Positions 15,313-23,394 of a stretch of 34,395 nucleotides of DNA are shown in pieces. The notes below the pieces were generated by a model, which was not told the DNA's origin, made no database searches, and saw only the letters and a list, made by a program, of their open reading frames with translations. The position numbers and the translations under genes are program-made. Position 1 is the stretch's first letter, and each line of letters starts with the position of its first letter. The DNA is from Variibacter sp. (GTDB lineage Bacteria > Pseudomonadota > Alphaproteobacteria > Rhizobiales > Xanthobacteraceae): positions 1 through 34,395 of the forward strand of contig JADGHE010000037.1 in assembly GCA_019689555.1 (NCBI GenBank). The letters run 5' to 3'.

Positions 15313-16080
15313 ATGCTGCAGCGCAATCGCGCCAGGCCGAGCCCGCGACGGCGCGCCGCCGACGCTCCCGCGAAGGGGCGCCGCGGCGCCGCGCGAGCGC
15401 ATCCTGCCCGCAGAACCGCCGCCGTCGACCCTGCCGCCGACACGCGGGCGCGCATTCTGCAGGCGGCGGAGATGCTGTTCGCCGAGCACGGCTTCGACGC
15501 CGTGAGCATGCGCGACATCACGGCGCTCGCGAAGGTGAACCTCGCGTCGGTGAACTATCACTTCGGCTCCAAGCGCGCGCTGTTGGCCGAGGTGGTGGGC
15601 TCGCGCGCCCACCTCCTGGTCGAGGAGCGGCTGCGGCTCTTGAGCGCGCTGCGGCGCGACAAGAACGGCCGGCCGAAGCTCGAGGACGTGATCGAGGCGT
15701 TTCTGCGCCCCTCGCTCGAAATGTCGCGGCAGCCCGGCGGCGCCGACCACATGCGGCTGCGCGCGCGGCTCGGCGTCGAGCGCGTGGGCGAAAGCAAGGC
15801 GCAGTTCGAGCAGATCTTCGACGCCTCCAACGAAAAAATCATCGACGCGCTCGCCGAAGCCCTGCCCGATCATCCGCGCGCGGAGATCTACTGGGGCTTC
15901 CACTGCCTGCTCGGCATCCAGAATTACACGATGGCGAATTCCGGGCGCATCCAGCACCTGTCGCGCGGCGCCTGCGACCCGACGGACGTCGAGGCCACGC
16001 TCGCGCGCATCGTGCCTTTCGTCGCCAACGGCTTCCGCGCGCTCAAGCGCAAGCGCGCCGCGCCCCGCCCGCGCCGCTGA
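15313..16080 (+). CDS. TetR-family transcriptional regulator
   Basis: TetR/AcrR-type repressor, 255 residues. After an unusual 40-residue Arg/Ala/Pro-rich basic extension comes the classic DNA-binding domain: TRARILQAAEMLFAEHGFDAVSMRDITALAKVNLASVNYHFGSKRALL (recognition region about 64-88). The C-terminal ligand and dimer domain is helical and ends in a basic tail. The ATG at 15313 has no visible SD, so it may be leaderless or translation may begin elsewhere, although no better in-frame start precedes the HTH. It is divergent from the flavin monooxygenase gene across an 18-bp palindrome, its likely operator. The predicted ligand is a substrate or product of the monooxygenase/TctC unit. Confidence 0.95.
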   Translation: MLQRNRARPSPRRRAADAPAKGRRGAARAHPARRTAAVDPAADTRARILQAAEMLFAEHGFDAVSMRDITALAKVNLASVNYHFGSKRALLAEVVGSRAHLLVEERLRLLSALRRDKNGRPKLEDVIEAFLRPSLEMSRQPGGADHMRLRARLGVERVGESKAQFEQIFDASNEKIIDALAEALPDHPRAEIYWGFHCLLGIQNYTMANSGRIQHLSRGACDPTDVEATLARIVPFVANGFRALKRKRAAPRPRR

Positions 16081-16222
16081 GCGCTGCGCACCGTGCGACG
16101 GCGCTTGCCGGCGCGCCCCTCCCGGATCCGAAAGCGCGGCACGCCCGGCCCTCTCGCCCCTCGCGGCTCAGATTGCCTCGAGCACGCCTCACGCATTTAT
16201 TCCTATCGCATGTCAAAGCTCT

Positions 16223-16253
16223 ACCGTGTTGCGCCGCGCGGGCGCAACACGGT
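16223..16253. terminator. Bidirectional terminator-like hairpin
   Basis: ACCGTGTTGCGCC (16223-16235) and GGCGCAACACGGT (16241-16253) form a perfect 13-bp stem with a 5-nt loop GCGCG. It lies between the convergent tetR gene and the 95-residue gene, 142 nt after the tetR stop and 57 nt after the other gene's stop. There is no clear T-tract on either side. Termination in both directions is the simplest role. The rest of the 230-nt gap holds nothing recognised. Confidence 0.6.
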
Positions 16254-16310
16254 GCGGTCACGAAGCTCGCCGGTTTTCGTGCGCTCGGCGTTCGGCGCGC
16301 TGCAGCGCGC

Positions 16311-16598
16311 TCAGTTCGACGCGATCACGAGAACGACGGAGGTCGGCTCCGGCTCGTGCGGCGTCAGGCGCGTGAGCGTGGGGTCGGTCCAGTTGGCGAT
16401 CTTCACGACCTGCACCGCCTGCGTCCCTTCGGGCGCGTCCTCCGCCGGCTCCACGATGTTCAGCCCGTGGCCGTCGAGAAAGAAAGTGTGATCCCCGAAC
16501 AGATCGTTGAGCTGGGGGATCACCGGATGGTTTTCGGGGATCGCCTGAGCCTCGAACTGGCTCAAGGCGCGCTCCACCTGGGCGGACGTCAACTTCAT
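16311..16598 (-). CDS. Small protein of unknown function (95 residues)
   Basis: I do not recognise a named family. The ATG at 16598 is well supported by AAGGAG 8 nt upstream, and a longer frame to 16952 shows no protein character. The product is acidic, starts MKLTSAQVERAL with an amphipathic helix, has a central FGDHTFFLDGHGLNIVEP stretch and ends in beta-like VVLVIASN. It has no signal peptide, membrane segment or Cys residues. It looks like a compact cytoplasmic protein, and it stands alone as a single-gene unit convergent with tetR. Real coding is likely from the SD, start and composition; function unknown. Confidence 0.8.
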   Translation of the reverse strand: MKLTSAQVERALSQFEAQAIPENHPVIPQLNDLFGDHTFFLDGHGLNIVEPAEDAPEGTQAVQVVKIANWTDPTLTRLTPHEPEPTSVVLVIASN

Positions 16599-17046
16599 CG
16601 CAGGCTCCTTTCTGATGGGGGCTGCGCCCCGTTGCCCCTGCGGATGCCTCCCACCTCCAAGTGGTCGCGCGTGCGCTCCGCATGACGCATGCCGGGCAGG
16701 TAGGCCTTTTCTCAAAATGGTCAAGCGCCTAGCGCGTGCGAACGCGCGAGATTTTCGCCCGTGCCGCCTCCGCGCAACGGGGGCGAGGCTCGACGCCGGC
16801 TTCGACCCGCCCTCCTCCGTCGCGTCACCCCCGCGAAGGATGCGCGACAGCGTTTGGCGCCGGCGCGCCGAGCGTTCGGCTCGCAAAAAGAGACCGCAAA
16901 GAGCCGCGCGGAAGAGGCCGCGCTTGAAACGTCTGCATTGCTGACCTATCATCCCTCACCGACCGCCGCGCCGCTCCCCATATTGATGCTTGCGGCGGGG
17001 ACGAAACTTGGGGACGCTTCCGTCGCCGCGGGGAGGCCCAGGGCGT
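16599..17046. other. Divergent intergenic region
   Basis: A 448-nt gap upstream of both the 95-residue gene (minus) and the fused oxidoreductase (plus). I see no gene. It holds the oxidoreductase promoter described separately at 16924-16952. On the minus strand a TTGACC lies near 16720, but no good -10 follows at the right spacing. A small GGGGC/GCCCC hairpin at 16618-16630 lies in the leader of the small gene. Confidence 0.5.
16924..16952 (+). promoter_or_regulatory. Sigma-70-like promoter for the fused oxidoreductase
   Basis: TTGAAA (16924-16929) and TATCAT (16947-16952) are separated by exactly 17 nt. These match the -35 and -10 consensus at five of six positions each. Transcription would begin near 16959, leaving an 88-nt leader before the ATG at 17047. 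This is the clearest promoter in the window. Confidence 0.6.
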
Positions 17047-20000
17047 ATGGCGACCAATCACGTCACCCTCGATGACAAGTACGATCTGACCAAGACGAGG
17101 GTCTTCGTCACCGGCTATCAGGCGATCATCCGCGCCTGCCTGATGCAGAAGGAGCGCGACCGCCGCGCGGGCCTGAACACCGCCGGCTACGTCACCGGCT
17201 ATCGCGGCTCCCCGCTCGGCGGGCTCGACCAGCAGTTCATGCGCGCGGCGCAGGTGCTCGCGCCGAACGACGTCGTCTTCCAGCCCGGCCTCAACGAGGA
17301 CCTCGCGGCGACCGCGCTGTGGGGCACGCAGCAGGCGGAGCTGCGCGGCGAAGGCAAGTACGACGGCGTCTTCGGCATCTGGTACGGCAAGGGCCCGGGC
17401 GTCGACCGCTCCGGCGACGTCTTCCGCCACGCGAACTTCGCCGGCACGTCGCGCTACGGCGGCGTCGTCGCGCTGATGGGCGACGATCACACCGCGGAAT
17501 CCTCCACCACGGCGCACCAGTCGGAGTTCCATTTCGTCGACGTGATGATGCCGATCCTGAACCCCGCCGGCGTTCAGGAGATCATCGACTACGGCCTCTA
17601 CGGCTGGGCGCTGTCGCGCTACGCCGGCGTCTGGGTCGGCCTCAAATGCATGCACGAGACGGTGGAGTCGACCGCGGTGGTCGACGGCTCGCTCGACCGC
17701 GTGAAGATCGTCGTGCCGGAGGACGGCTTCGACCTCGGCGACGGGCGCCGGTTCTTCATGCCGGAGGGCGGGCTCAACATCCGGCTCGGCGACGGCATCC
17801 TCGACATGGAGGCGCGCCTGCACGACTACAAGCGCGACGCCGTTCTCGCCTTCGTGCGCGCCAACAGACTCAACACCTACATCACCACCGGCGGGCGGGC
17901 GCCGAAGATCGGCGTCATCACCACCGGCAAGAGCTATCTCGACGTGCGCCAGGCGCTCGACGAGCTCGGCATCGACGAGGTGCGCGCGAACGCGCTCGGC
18001 CTGCGCCTGTTCAAGGTGGCCTGCCCCTGGCCGCTGTCGCGCGCGGAGCTCAAGGAGTTCGCCGACGGCCTCGACCTCATCATCGTCGTCGAGGAGAAGC
18101 GCTCGCTGATCGAGGTGCAGGTGCGCGAGGAGCTCTACGGCACCGCCAACCAGCCGGTGTGCATCGGCAAGAGGGACGAGCACGGCGAATGGCTCTTTCC
18201 CGTCAAGGGCGCGCTCGACCCGAACGACATCGCGATCTGCATCGGTGATCGGCTGCTGAAATACGGCTTCGACGAAGGGCTCGCCGCCAATGTGGCGCGG
18301 CTCAAGCGCGCGCAGGAGGTGCTGGCGAAAACGACGGACGTCGCCGCGCGCGTGCCCTACTTCTGCTCCGGTTGCCCGCACAACACTTCGACCGTCGTGC
18401 CGGAAGGCATGCGCGCCTATGCGGGCATCGGCTGCCACTACATGGCGCAGTGGATGGACCGCAACACGCTCGGCTACACGCATATGGGCGGCGAGGGCGC
18501 GAACTGGATCGGCGAGGCCCCGTTCTCGACGCGCAAGCACGTCTTCCAGAACCTCGGCGACGGCACGTACAACCACTCCGGCTATATGGCGATCCGCGCC
18601 GCCGCGGCCGCGGGCGTGAACATCACCTACAAGATCCTCTACAACGACGCGGTGGCGATGACCGGCGGGCAGCCCAACGACGGCGGCCTCACGGTGCCGC
18701 AGATTGCGCGCCAGGTCGCCGCCGAAGGCGCCAAGCAGATCCGCGTCGTCACCGACGAGCCCTGGAAATACCCGAAGGACACGGATTGGCCGAAGGGCGT
18801 GACGATCCACCACCGCGACGAACTGATGCAGGTGCAGAAGGAGCTCGCGGAGGTTCCGGGCCTCACCGTGCTGATCTATGACCAGACCTGCGCGGCGGAA
18901 AAGCGGCGGCGCCGGAAGCGCGGCCTGTATCCCGATCCGCTCAAGCGCGTGATCATCAACGACCTCGTCTGCGAGGGCTGCGGCGACTGCGGCGTGAAGT
19001 CGAACTGCGTCTCGGTGCAGCCGCTCGAGACCGAGTTCGGGCGCAAGCGGCGCATCGACCAGTCGAGCTGCAACAAGGATTATTCGTGCCTCAAGGGCTT
19101 CTGCCCCTCCTTCGTCACCGTGCACGGTGCGGAGCTGAAGAAGGGCGAGGCGATGGCCGAGGGCGACGCGCTGCCGCCCCTCCCCGACCCCGCGCGGCCG
19201 CGGATCGCCAAGACCTACAACATCATCGTCACCGGCGTCGGCGGCACCGGCATCGTGACCATCGGCGGCGTGCTGGGCATGGCCGCGCACCTCGAAGGCA
19301 AGGGCGTCGGCATCATCGACATGGCGGGCCTCGCGCAGAAGGGCGGCGCGGTCTACAGCCATATCCGTATCGCCGAGCGGCCCGAGGACATTCACGCGAT
19401 CCGGGTCGGCGCGGGCGCGGCCGACCTCGTGCTCGGCGGCGACATCGTCGTCGTCGGCAACAAGAAGGTGCTTGCGGCGGTGAAGTCCGGCGCCACGCGC
19501 ATGATCGTCAACACCGCCGAGTTCCTGCCCGGCGACTTCACCCGCAACGCTGACTTTTCGCTGCCGAGCGAGCGGCTCAAGCGCGCGATCCTCGCCGCCG
19601 CAGGCCGCGAGGCGGTCGATTTCGTGGACGCGACGCGCCTTGCGACCGCGCTCACCGGAAACGCGATCGCGACGAACATCTTCCTTCTCGGCTATGCCTA
19701 TCAGCGCGGCGTCATTCCCCTCTCGGCGGAGGCGATCGAGGAGGCGATCGCGCTGAACGGGGAAGCGGTGACGACGAACCAGGCGGCGTTCCGCTGGGGA
19801 CGCCGCGCGGCTGCCGATCTCGCCGCCGTCGAGGCGCTGGCAAAGCCGCAGACGGAGGCCGCGTCCGCCGACTCGCTCAGGCTGTCGCGCTCGCTCGACG
19901 CGATCATCGAGCGCCGCGTCGCCTTCCTCACCGCCTATCAGAGCCGCCGCTATGCGCGGCGCTACCGCAGGACGGTGGACGCCGTGCGCAGCGCCGAGGC

Positions 20001-20556
20001 CGCCAAGACCCCGGGCGAGACCGCGCTCACGGAAGCGGTCGCGCGCTATCTCTTCAAGCTCATGGCCTACAAGGACGAATACGAGGTCGCGAGGCTGCTC
20101 TCCGACCCCGTCTTCCTTGCCGGCGCGAAGGCGCGCTTCTCCGGCGCAAATCTGCGGCTCGAATTCCACCTCGCGCCGCCGCTGCTCGCCCGCCGCGACC
20201 CTTCGAGCGGCGAGCCGCGCAAGATGGCCTTCGGCGAATGGATGGTGCCTCTCTTCCGCGCCCTTGCGAAGCTCAAGGTACTGCGCGGCACGTGGCTCGA
20301 TCCCTTCGGCCGCACGGAGGAGCGTCGGACCGAGCGGCGGCTGATCCGCGACTATACGGCGCTGCTCGGCGAGATCACCGCCAAGCTTACGCCCGACAAT
20401 CATCACCTTGCGGTGGCGCTCGCCGCGATCCCGGAAAAGATTCGCGGCTATGGCCACGTGAAGATGCGCCACCTCAAGGTCGCCAAGGCCGAGGAAGCGG
20501 CCCTGCTCGAGCAGTTCCGCGCCGTGCCGACCCCGCTGCTCAGGGCCGCGGAGTAG
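17047..20556 (+). CDS. Fused indolepyruvate:ferredoxin oxidoreductase
   Basis: Single-chain 2-oxoacid:ferredoxin oxidoreductase of 1169 residues, converting aryl- or branched 2-oxoacids (indolepyruvate, phenylpyruvate) to acyl-CoA with reduction of ferredoxin. Order of parts: pyrimidine-binding region (GYVTGYRGSPLGGLDQQF near 43-60), ThDP-binding region with GDG at 504-506 ending in ND, iron-sulfur segment with Cys642, 645, 648, 654 and Cys675, 681, 686, gamma domain with GVGGTGIVTIGG from 730, and a C-terminal DUF6537-type region. The start at 17047 has GGGGAGG upstream; the frame can extend 19 codons further but without support. It thus combines IorA and IorB in one chain. It stands alone after its own promoter, near a CoA ligase and transporter operon. 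Confidence 0.96.
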   Translation: MATNHVTLDDKYDLTKTRVFVTGYQAIIRACLMQKERDRRAGLNTAGYVTGYRGSPLGGLDQQFMRAAQVLAPNDVVFQPGLNEDLAATALWGTQQAELRGEGKYDGVFGIWYGKGPGVDRSGDVFRHANFAGTSRYGGVVALMGDDHTAESSTTAHQSEFHFVDVMMPILNPAGVQEIIDYGLYGWALSRYAGVWVGLKCMHETVESTAVVDGSLDRVKIVVPEDGFDLGDGRRFFMPEGGLNIRLGDGILDMEARLHDYKRDAVLAFVRANRLNTYITTGGRAPKIGVITTGKSYLDVRQALDELGIDEVRANALGLRLFKVACPWPLSRAELKEFADGLDLIIVVEEKRSLIEVQVREELYGTANQPVCIGKRDEHGEWLFPVKGALDPNDIAICIGDRLLKYGFDEGLAANVARLKRAQEVLAKTTDVAARVPYFCSGCPHNTSTVVPEGMRAYAGIGCHYMAQWMDRNTLGYTHMGGEGANWIGEAPFSTRKHVFQNLGDGTYNHSGYMAIRAAAAAGVNITYKILYNDAVAMTGGQPNDGGLTVPQIARQVAAEGAKQIRVVTDEPWKYPKDTDWPKGVTIHHRDELMQVQKELAEVPGLTVLIYDQTCAAEKRRRRKRGLYPDPLKRVIINDLVCEGCGDCGVKSNCVSVQPLETEFGRKRRIDQSSCNKDYSCLKGFCPSFVTVHGAELKKGEAMAEGDALPPLPDPARPRIAKTYNIIVTGVGGTGIVTIGGVLGMAAHLEGKGVGIIDMAGLAQKGGAVYSHIRIAERPEDIHAIRVGAGAADLVLGGDIVVVGNKKVLAAVKSGATRMIVNTAEFLPGDFTRNADFSLPSERLKRAILAAAGREAVDFVDATRLATALTGNAIATNIFLLGYAYQRGVIPLSAEAIEEAIALNGEAVTTNQAAFRWGRRAAADLAAVEALAKPQTEAASADSLRLSRSLDAIIERRVAFLTAYQSRRYARRYRRTVDAVRSAEAAKTPGETALTEAVARYLFKLMAYKDEYEVARLLSDPVFLAGAKARFSGANLRLEFHLAPPLLARRDPSSGEPRKMAFGEWMVPLFRALAKLKVLRGTWLDPFGRTEERRTERRLIRDYTALLGEITAKLTPDNHHLAVALAAIPEKIRGYGHVKMRHLKVAKAEEAALLEQFRAVPTPLLRAAE

Positions 20557-20585
20557 AGCCCGCGACGCCTTTTCATCGGCTCATC

Positions 20586-20641
20586 GGCGCGCCCACGAGC
20601 ACACGACCGGCGCGCCGCGAGGCGCGCCCGGCCCGCGGGCC
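20586..20641. terminator. GC-rich inverted repeats between convergent genes
   Basis: The 85-nt gap between the oxidoreductase and cupin genes has three copies of the self-complementary GGCGCGCC (20586-20593, 20609-20616, 20621-20628) and the palindrome GGCCCGCGGGCC (20630-20641). The second and third copies form a hairpin with loop GCGA. There is no T-tract. Transcripts from both sides probably end here, but the evidence is only structural. Confidence 0.4.
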
Positions 20642-21076
20642 TCACCGCGAGACGCCGTGCGGGTTGAAAGTGATGCCCGGCGGGTTCGCGGCGAAATAGG
20701 CCTTGTCTTCCTCGCTCATGCCGCGCTCGGGATGGCCGCGCCAGCCGATGTGGCGCGTCGCCATGCTGTCGCCGTAGCGCACGCGAAAAAGGAGGGTGCG
20801 CTGCGGGCCGTTCTCGAACTCGTGCAATTCGCCGCGCGGATGCACCACGAAGGAGCCCGGAACGACATCGACGCTGCCTTGCGGCGTATGCATCTTCCCG
20901 CCGCCCGAGAAGCAGAAATAGATTTCCGTCGCCTCGGGATGGCAGTGATAGGGGCTGATCTGGCCGGGTTCCCAGCAGGCGACCGTGAAATCCCCCTCTG
21001 CCTCCCGCCCGAGAATCTTCTCCACGTGCTTCTTGAGGTCCCACTCCTGCTCTTTTTCCAGATTGAAGACGTGCAT
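20642..21076 (-). CDS. Single-domain cupin protein
   Basis: Small cytoplasmic cupin of 144 residues. Cupin motif 1 is seen as PYHCHPEATEIYFCFSGGG with metal ligands His44, His46 and Glu51. Motif 2 is PGSFVVHPRGELHEFEN with His85. The ligand set matches metal-binding cupins, so an isomerase, dioxygenase or sensor role is possible; no specific function can be assigned. The C-terminal 40 residues (SMATRHIGWRGHPERGM onward) are an extension beyond the barrel. GGGAGGG lies upstream of the ATG. It is divergent from the acyl-CoA ligase operon and convergent with the oxidoreductase. It could help process a product of the neighbouring pathway. Confidence 0.88.
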   Translation of the reverse strand: MHVFNLEKEQEWDLKKHVEKILGREAEGDFTVACWEPGQISPYHCHPEATEIYFCFSGGGKMHTPQGSVDVVPGSFVVHPRGELHEFENGPQRTLLFRVRYGDSMATRHIGWRGHPERGMSEEDKAYFAANPPGITFNPHGVSR

Positions 21077-21118
21077 TCCTGTGCCCTCCCCCGGCCCAAA
21101 CGTTCACGACGGGGCCGA

Positions 21119-21146
21119 ACTCTAGGTTGCTCGCGGCAAAAGGCAA
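21119..21146 (-). promoter_or_regulatory. Candidate promoter for the cupin gene
   Basis: On the minus strand TTGCCT (21141-21146) and TAGAGT (21119-21124) are separated by 16 nt, each matching the sigma-70 hexamers at four of six positions. The leader would be about 36 nt. Moderate support only. Confidence 0.35.
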
Positions 21147-21199
21147 TCGCCGCGCCGGCGCCTTCAAGGACATTGGCCCTTCGGCGAGCGCGCACGGAC

Positions 21200-21229
21200 T
21201 TGACCGCGCTGCGGACGTCATTGTCTTAT
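21200..21229 (+). promoter_or_regulatory. Candidate promoter for the ligase/ABC operon
   Basis: TTGACC (21200-21205) is followed after 18 nt by TCTTAT (21224-21229), a four-of-six -10 match. The leader to the GTG at 21324 would be about 88 nt. It is back to back with the candidate cupin promoter. Confidence 0.45.
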
Positions 21230-21323
21230 CGAGTCCAACGACCGCGAAAAAAGGCGCGGCACGCGTTGTTGAGTGGGCGCGGCCGGGAACAGGGCCCGCC
21301 CACTGCTTGGGAGGAACAGCGCC

Positions 21324-23303
21324 GTGGCGACCGATGCGTGCGCCCGAGGTGACACTTTTCCGAAACTCTTGATCCGCAACGCCGCGGTCCGCGGCGATCG
21401 CCCGGCCATCCGGCACAAGGATCTCGGGATCTGGCAGACCTGGACCTGGCGCGAGGTGCTGGAAGAGGTCCGCGCCTTCGCGCTGGGGCTCGACCGGCTC
21501 GGCCTTGCGCGCGGGCAGACGCTCGCGATCATCGGCAACAACCGGCCGCGCCTCTACTGGTCGATGGCTGCCGCGCAGGCGCTCGGCGCCGTGCCGGTGC
21601 CGATCTACGCCGATTCCGTGGCCGAGGAGATGGCCTATGTGCTCGAGCACGCCGAGGTGGCGGTCGCGGTGGTGCAAGACCAGGAGCAGGTCGACAAGCT
21701 GTTGTCGATCTTCCACCGCCTGCCGCGGCTCACCTGCGTGATCTACGACGAGCCGCGCGGCCTGCGCGAATACGACCACAGCCGCCTCAAGGCGTTCGCC
21801 GCCGTGCAGCAGATCGGCCGCGAGCGCCTGGCCAAGGAGTCGGACGCGGCGGCGTTCTGGGACCAGGCGGTCGCGGCCGGCAGCGGCTCCGACCTCGCCA
21901 TCATCCTCTACACGTCGGGCACGACGGGGCAGCCGAAGGGCGTGATGCTCACGCACGAAAACGTGATCGTCTCCGCCGCCAACGGCAACGCCTTCGACCA
22001 GCTCGGCGAAACCGAGGAAGTGATCGCCTATCTCCCGCTCGCCTGGGTGGGCGACCACATCTTCTCCTACGCGCAGTCCTACACCGCGGGCTTCTGCGTG
22101 AACTGTCCGGAGTCGCCCGAGACGGTGGTCGAGGACCGGCGGGAGATCGGGACCACCTACGCCTTTGCGCCCCCGCGCATCTACGAGAACCTGCTCACGC
22201 TCACCATGGTGCGCATGGAGGACGCAAGCCGCCTCAAGCGCGGCATGTTCCACTTCTTCGTCGATCATGCGCGGCGCTGGGGCGAGAAGATCCTCAACCG
22301 CGAGCCGGTGCCGTGGCACGCCCGGCTGCTCTACGCGCTCGGCGATGTCCTGGTCTACGCGCCGTTGAAGAACCGTTTCGGCCTTTCGCGCATTCGCGTC
22401 GCCTACACCGCGGGGGAGGCGATCGGCCCGGAGATCTTCCGCTTCTACCGCTCGCTCGGCATCAACCTGAAGCAGCTCTACGGGCAGACGGAGGCCTCCG
22501 TTTACATCACCGCCCAGCCCGACGGCGAAATCCACGCCGACACGGTCGGAAAACCGAACCTCGACGTCGAGGTGAAGATCGCCGAGACCGGCGAAGTGCT
22601 GTTTCGTTCGCCCGGCGTGTTCGCGGGATACTACAAGGACCCCGCAAAGACCGCCGAGGTCAAGACGCCGGACGGCTGGGTGCGCACGGGCGACGCCGGC
22701 TTCTTCGACCCGAACAGCGGCCATCTCAAGATCATCGACCGCGCCAAGGACGTCGGCCGTCTCAACGACGGCACGCTGTTCGCGCCGAAATACATCGAGA
22801 ACAAGCTCAAGTTCTATCCCAACATCAAGGAGGCGGTCGCGTTCGGCGACAAGCGCGACTTCGTCTGCGCCCTGCTCAATATCGACCTCACGGCGGTGGG
22901 AAGCTGGGCCGAACGCCACAACGTGGTCTACGGCTCGTACCAGGAGCTCGCCGGCCACCCGCTGGTCTACGACATGATCGAGCGCCACGTTGCCGCGGTG
23001 AACCGCTCGCTCGCTGAAGAGGGCGTGATGGCGGGCGCGCAGATCCGCCGCTTCCTTATCCTTCACAAGGAGCTCGACGCCGACGACGGCGAACTGACGC
23101 GGACCATGAAGGTGCGCCGCGGGCTGATCGCGGAGCGCTACGCGCCGCTCGTCCGCGCGCTCTATGACGGCGCGAAGGAAGCCGACATCGCAACCGAGGT
23201 GACGTTCGAGGACGGGCGCAAGGGCACCATCGCGGCGCGCGTGTCGATCCGCGACATGGCCCTCGTTCCCGCCCCCGCTCCGGCGATGGAGAAGGCGGCG
23301 TGA
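21324..23303 (+). CDS. AMP-forming acyl-CoA synthetase
   Basis: Long-chain-type acyl-CoA synthetase (ANL superfamily), 659 residues, activating a carboxylic acid with ATP and CoA. The AMP-binding P-loop YTSGTTGQPKG starts at Tyr196. Downstream are the family motifs LKQLYGQTEAS, GWVRTGDAGFF and KIIDRAKDV, and the C-terminal TRTMKVRR region. The start is the GTG at 21324, with GGGAGGA 8 nt upstream. It leads the HAAT transporter genes, an arrangement seen in many Proteobacteria, where imported acids are probably trapped as CoA esters. The 91-nt gap to the next gene suggests one transcript. Substrate could be a fatty or aromatic acid; not resolved. Confidence 0.93.
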   Translation: MATDACARGDTFPKLLIRNAAVRGDRPAIRHKDLGIWQTWTWREVLEEVRAFALGLDRLGLARGQTLAIIGNNRPRLYWSMAAAQALGAVPVPIYADSVAEEMAYVLEHAEVAVAVVQDQEQVDKLLSIFHRLPRLTCVIYDEPRGLREYDHSRLKAFAAVQQIGRERLAKESDAAAFWDQAVAAGSGSDLAIILYTSGTTGQPKGVMLTHENVIVSAANGNAFDQLGETEEVIAYLPLAWVGDHIFSYAQSYTAGFCVNCPESPETVVEDRREIGTTYAFAPPRIYENLLTLTMVRMEDASRLKRGMFHFFVDHARRWGEKILNREPVPWHARLLYALGDVLVYAPLKNRFGLSRIRVAYTAGEAIGPEIFRFYRSLGINLKQLYGQTEASVYITAQPDGEIHADTVGKPNLDVEVKIAETGEVLFRSPGVFAGYYKDPAKTAEVKTPDGWVRTGDAGFFDPNSGHLKIIDRAKDVGRLNDGTLFAPKYIENKLKFYPNIKEAVAFGDKRDFVCALLNIDLTAVGSWAERHNVVYGSYQELAGHPLVYDMIERHVAAVNRSLAEEGVMAGAQIRRFLILHKELDADDGELTRTMKVRRGLIAERYAPLVRALYDGAKEADIATEVTFEDGRKGTIAARVSIRDMALVPAPAPAMEKAA

Positions 23304-23394
23304 GGTCCGCCCGCCCGTATCCCGCCTTTCGGGTTCCGGCCTCGGCCGCGGTGACGGCCGTGAGAGCCGGCGGCGCCGTTCGCGGAGCGGTCCT

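Noticed and set aside
16825-20472. Very long open frame (1215 codons) antisense to the fused oxidoreductase
   Set aside because: High-GC shadow frame: its product is rich in Arg, Ala, Asp, His and Val with no family motifs, and the sense gene has clear ThDP, iron-sulfur and gamma-domain motifs.
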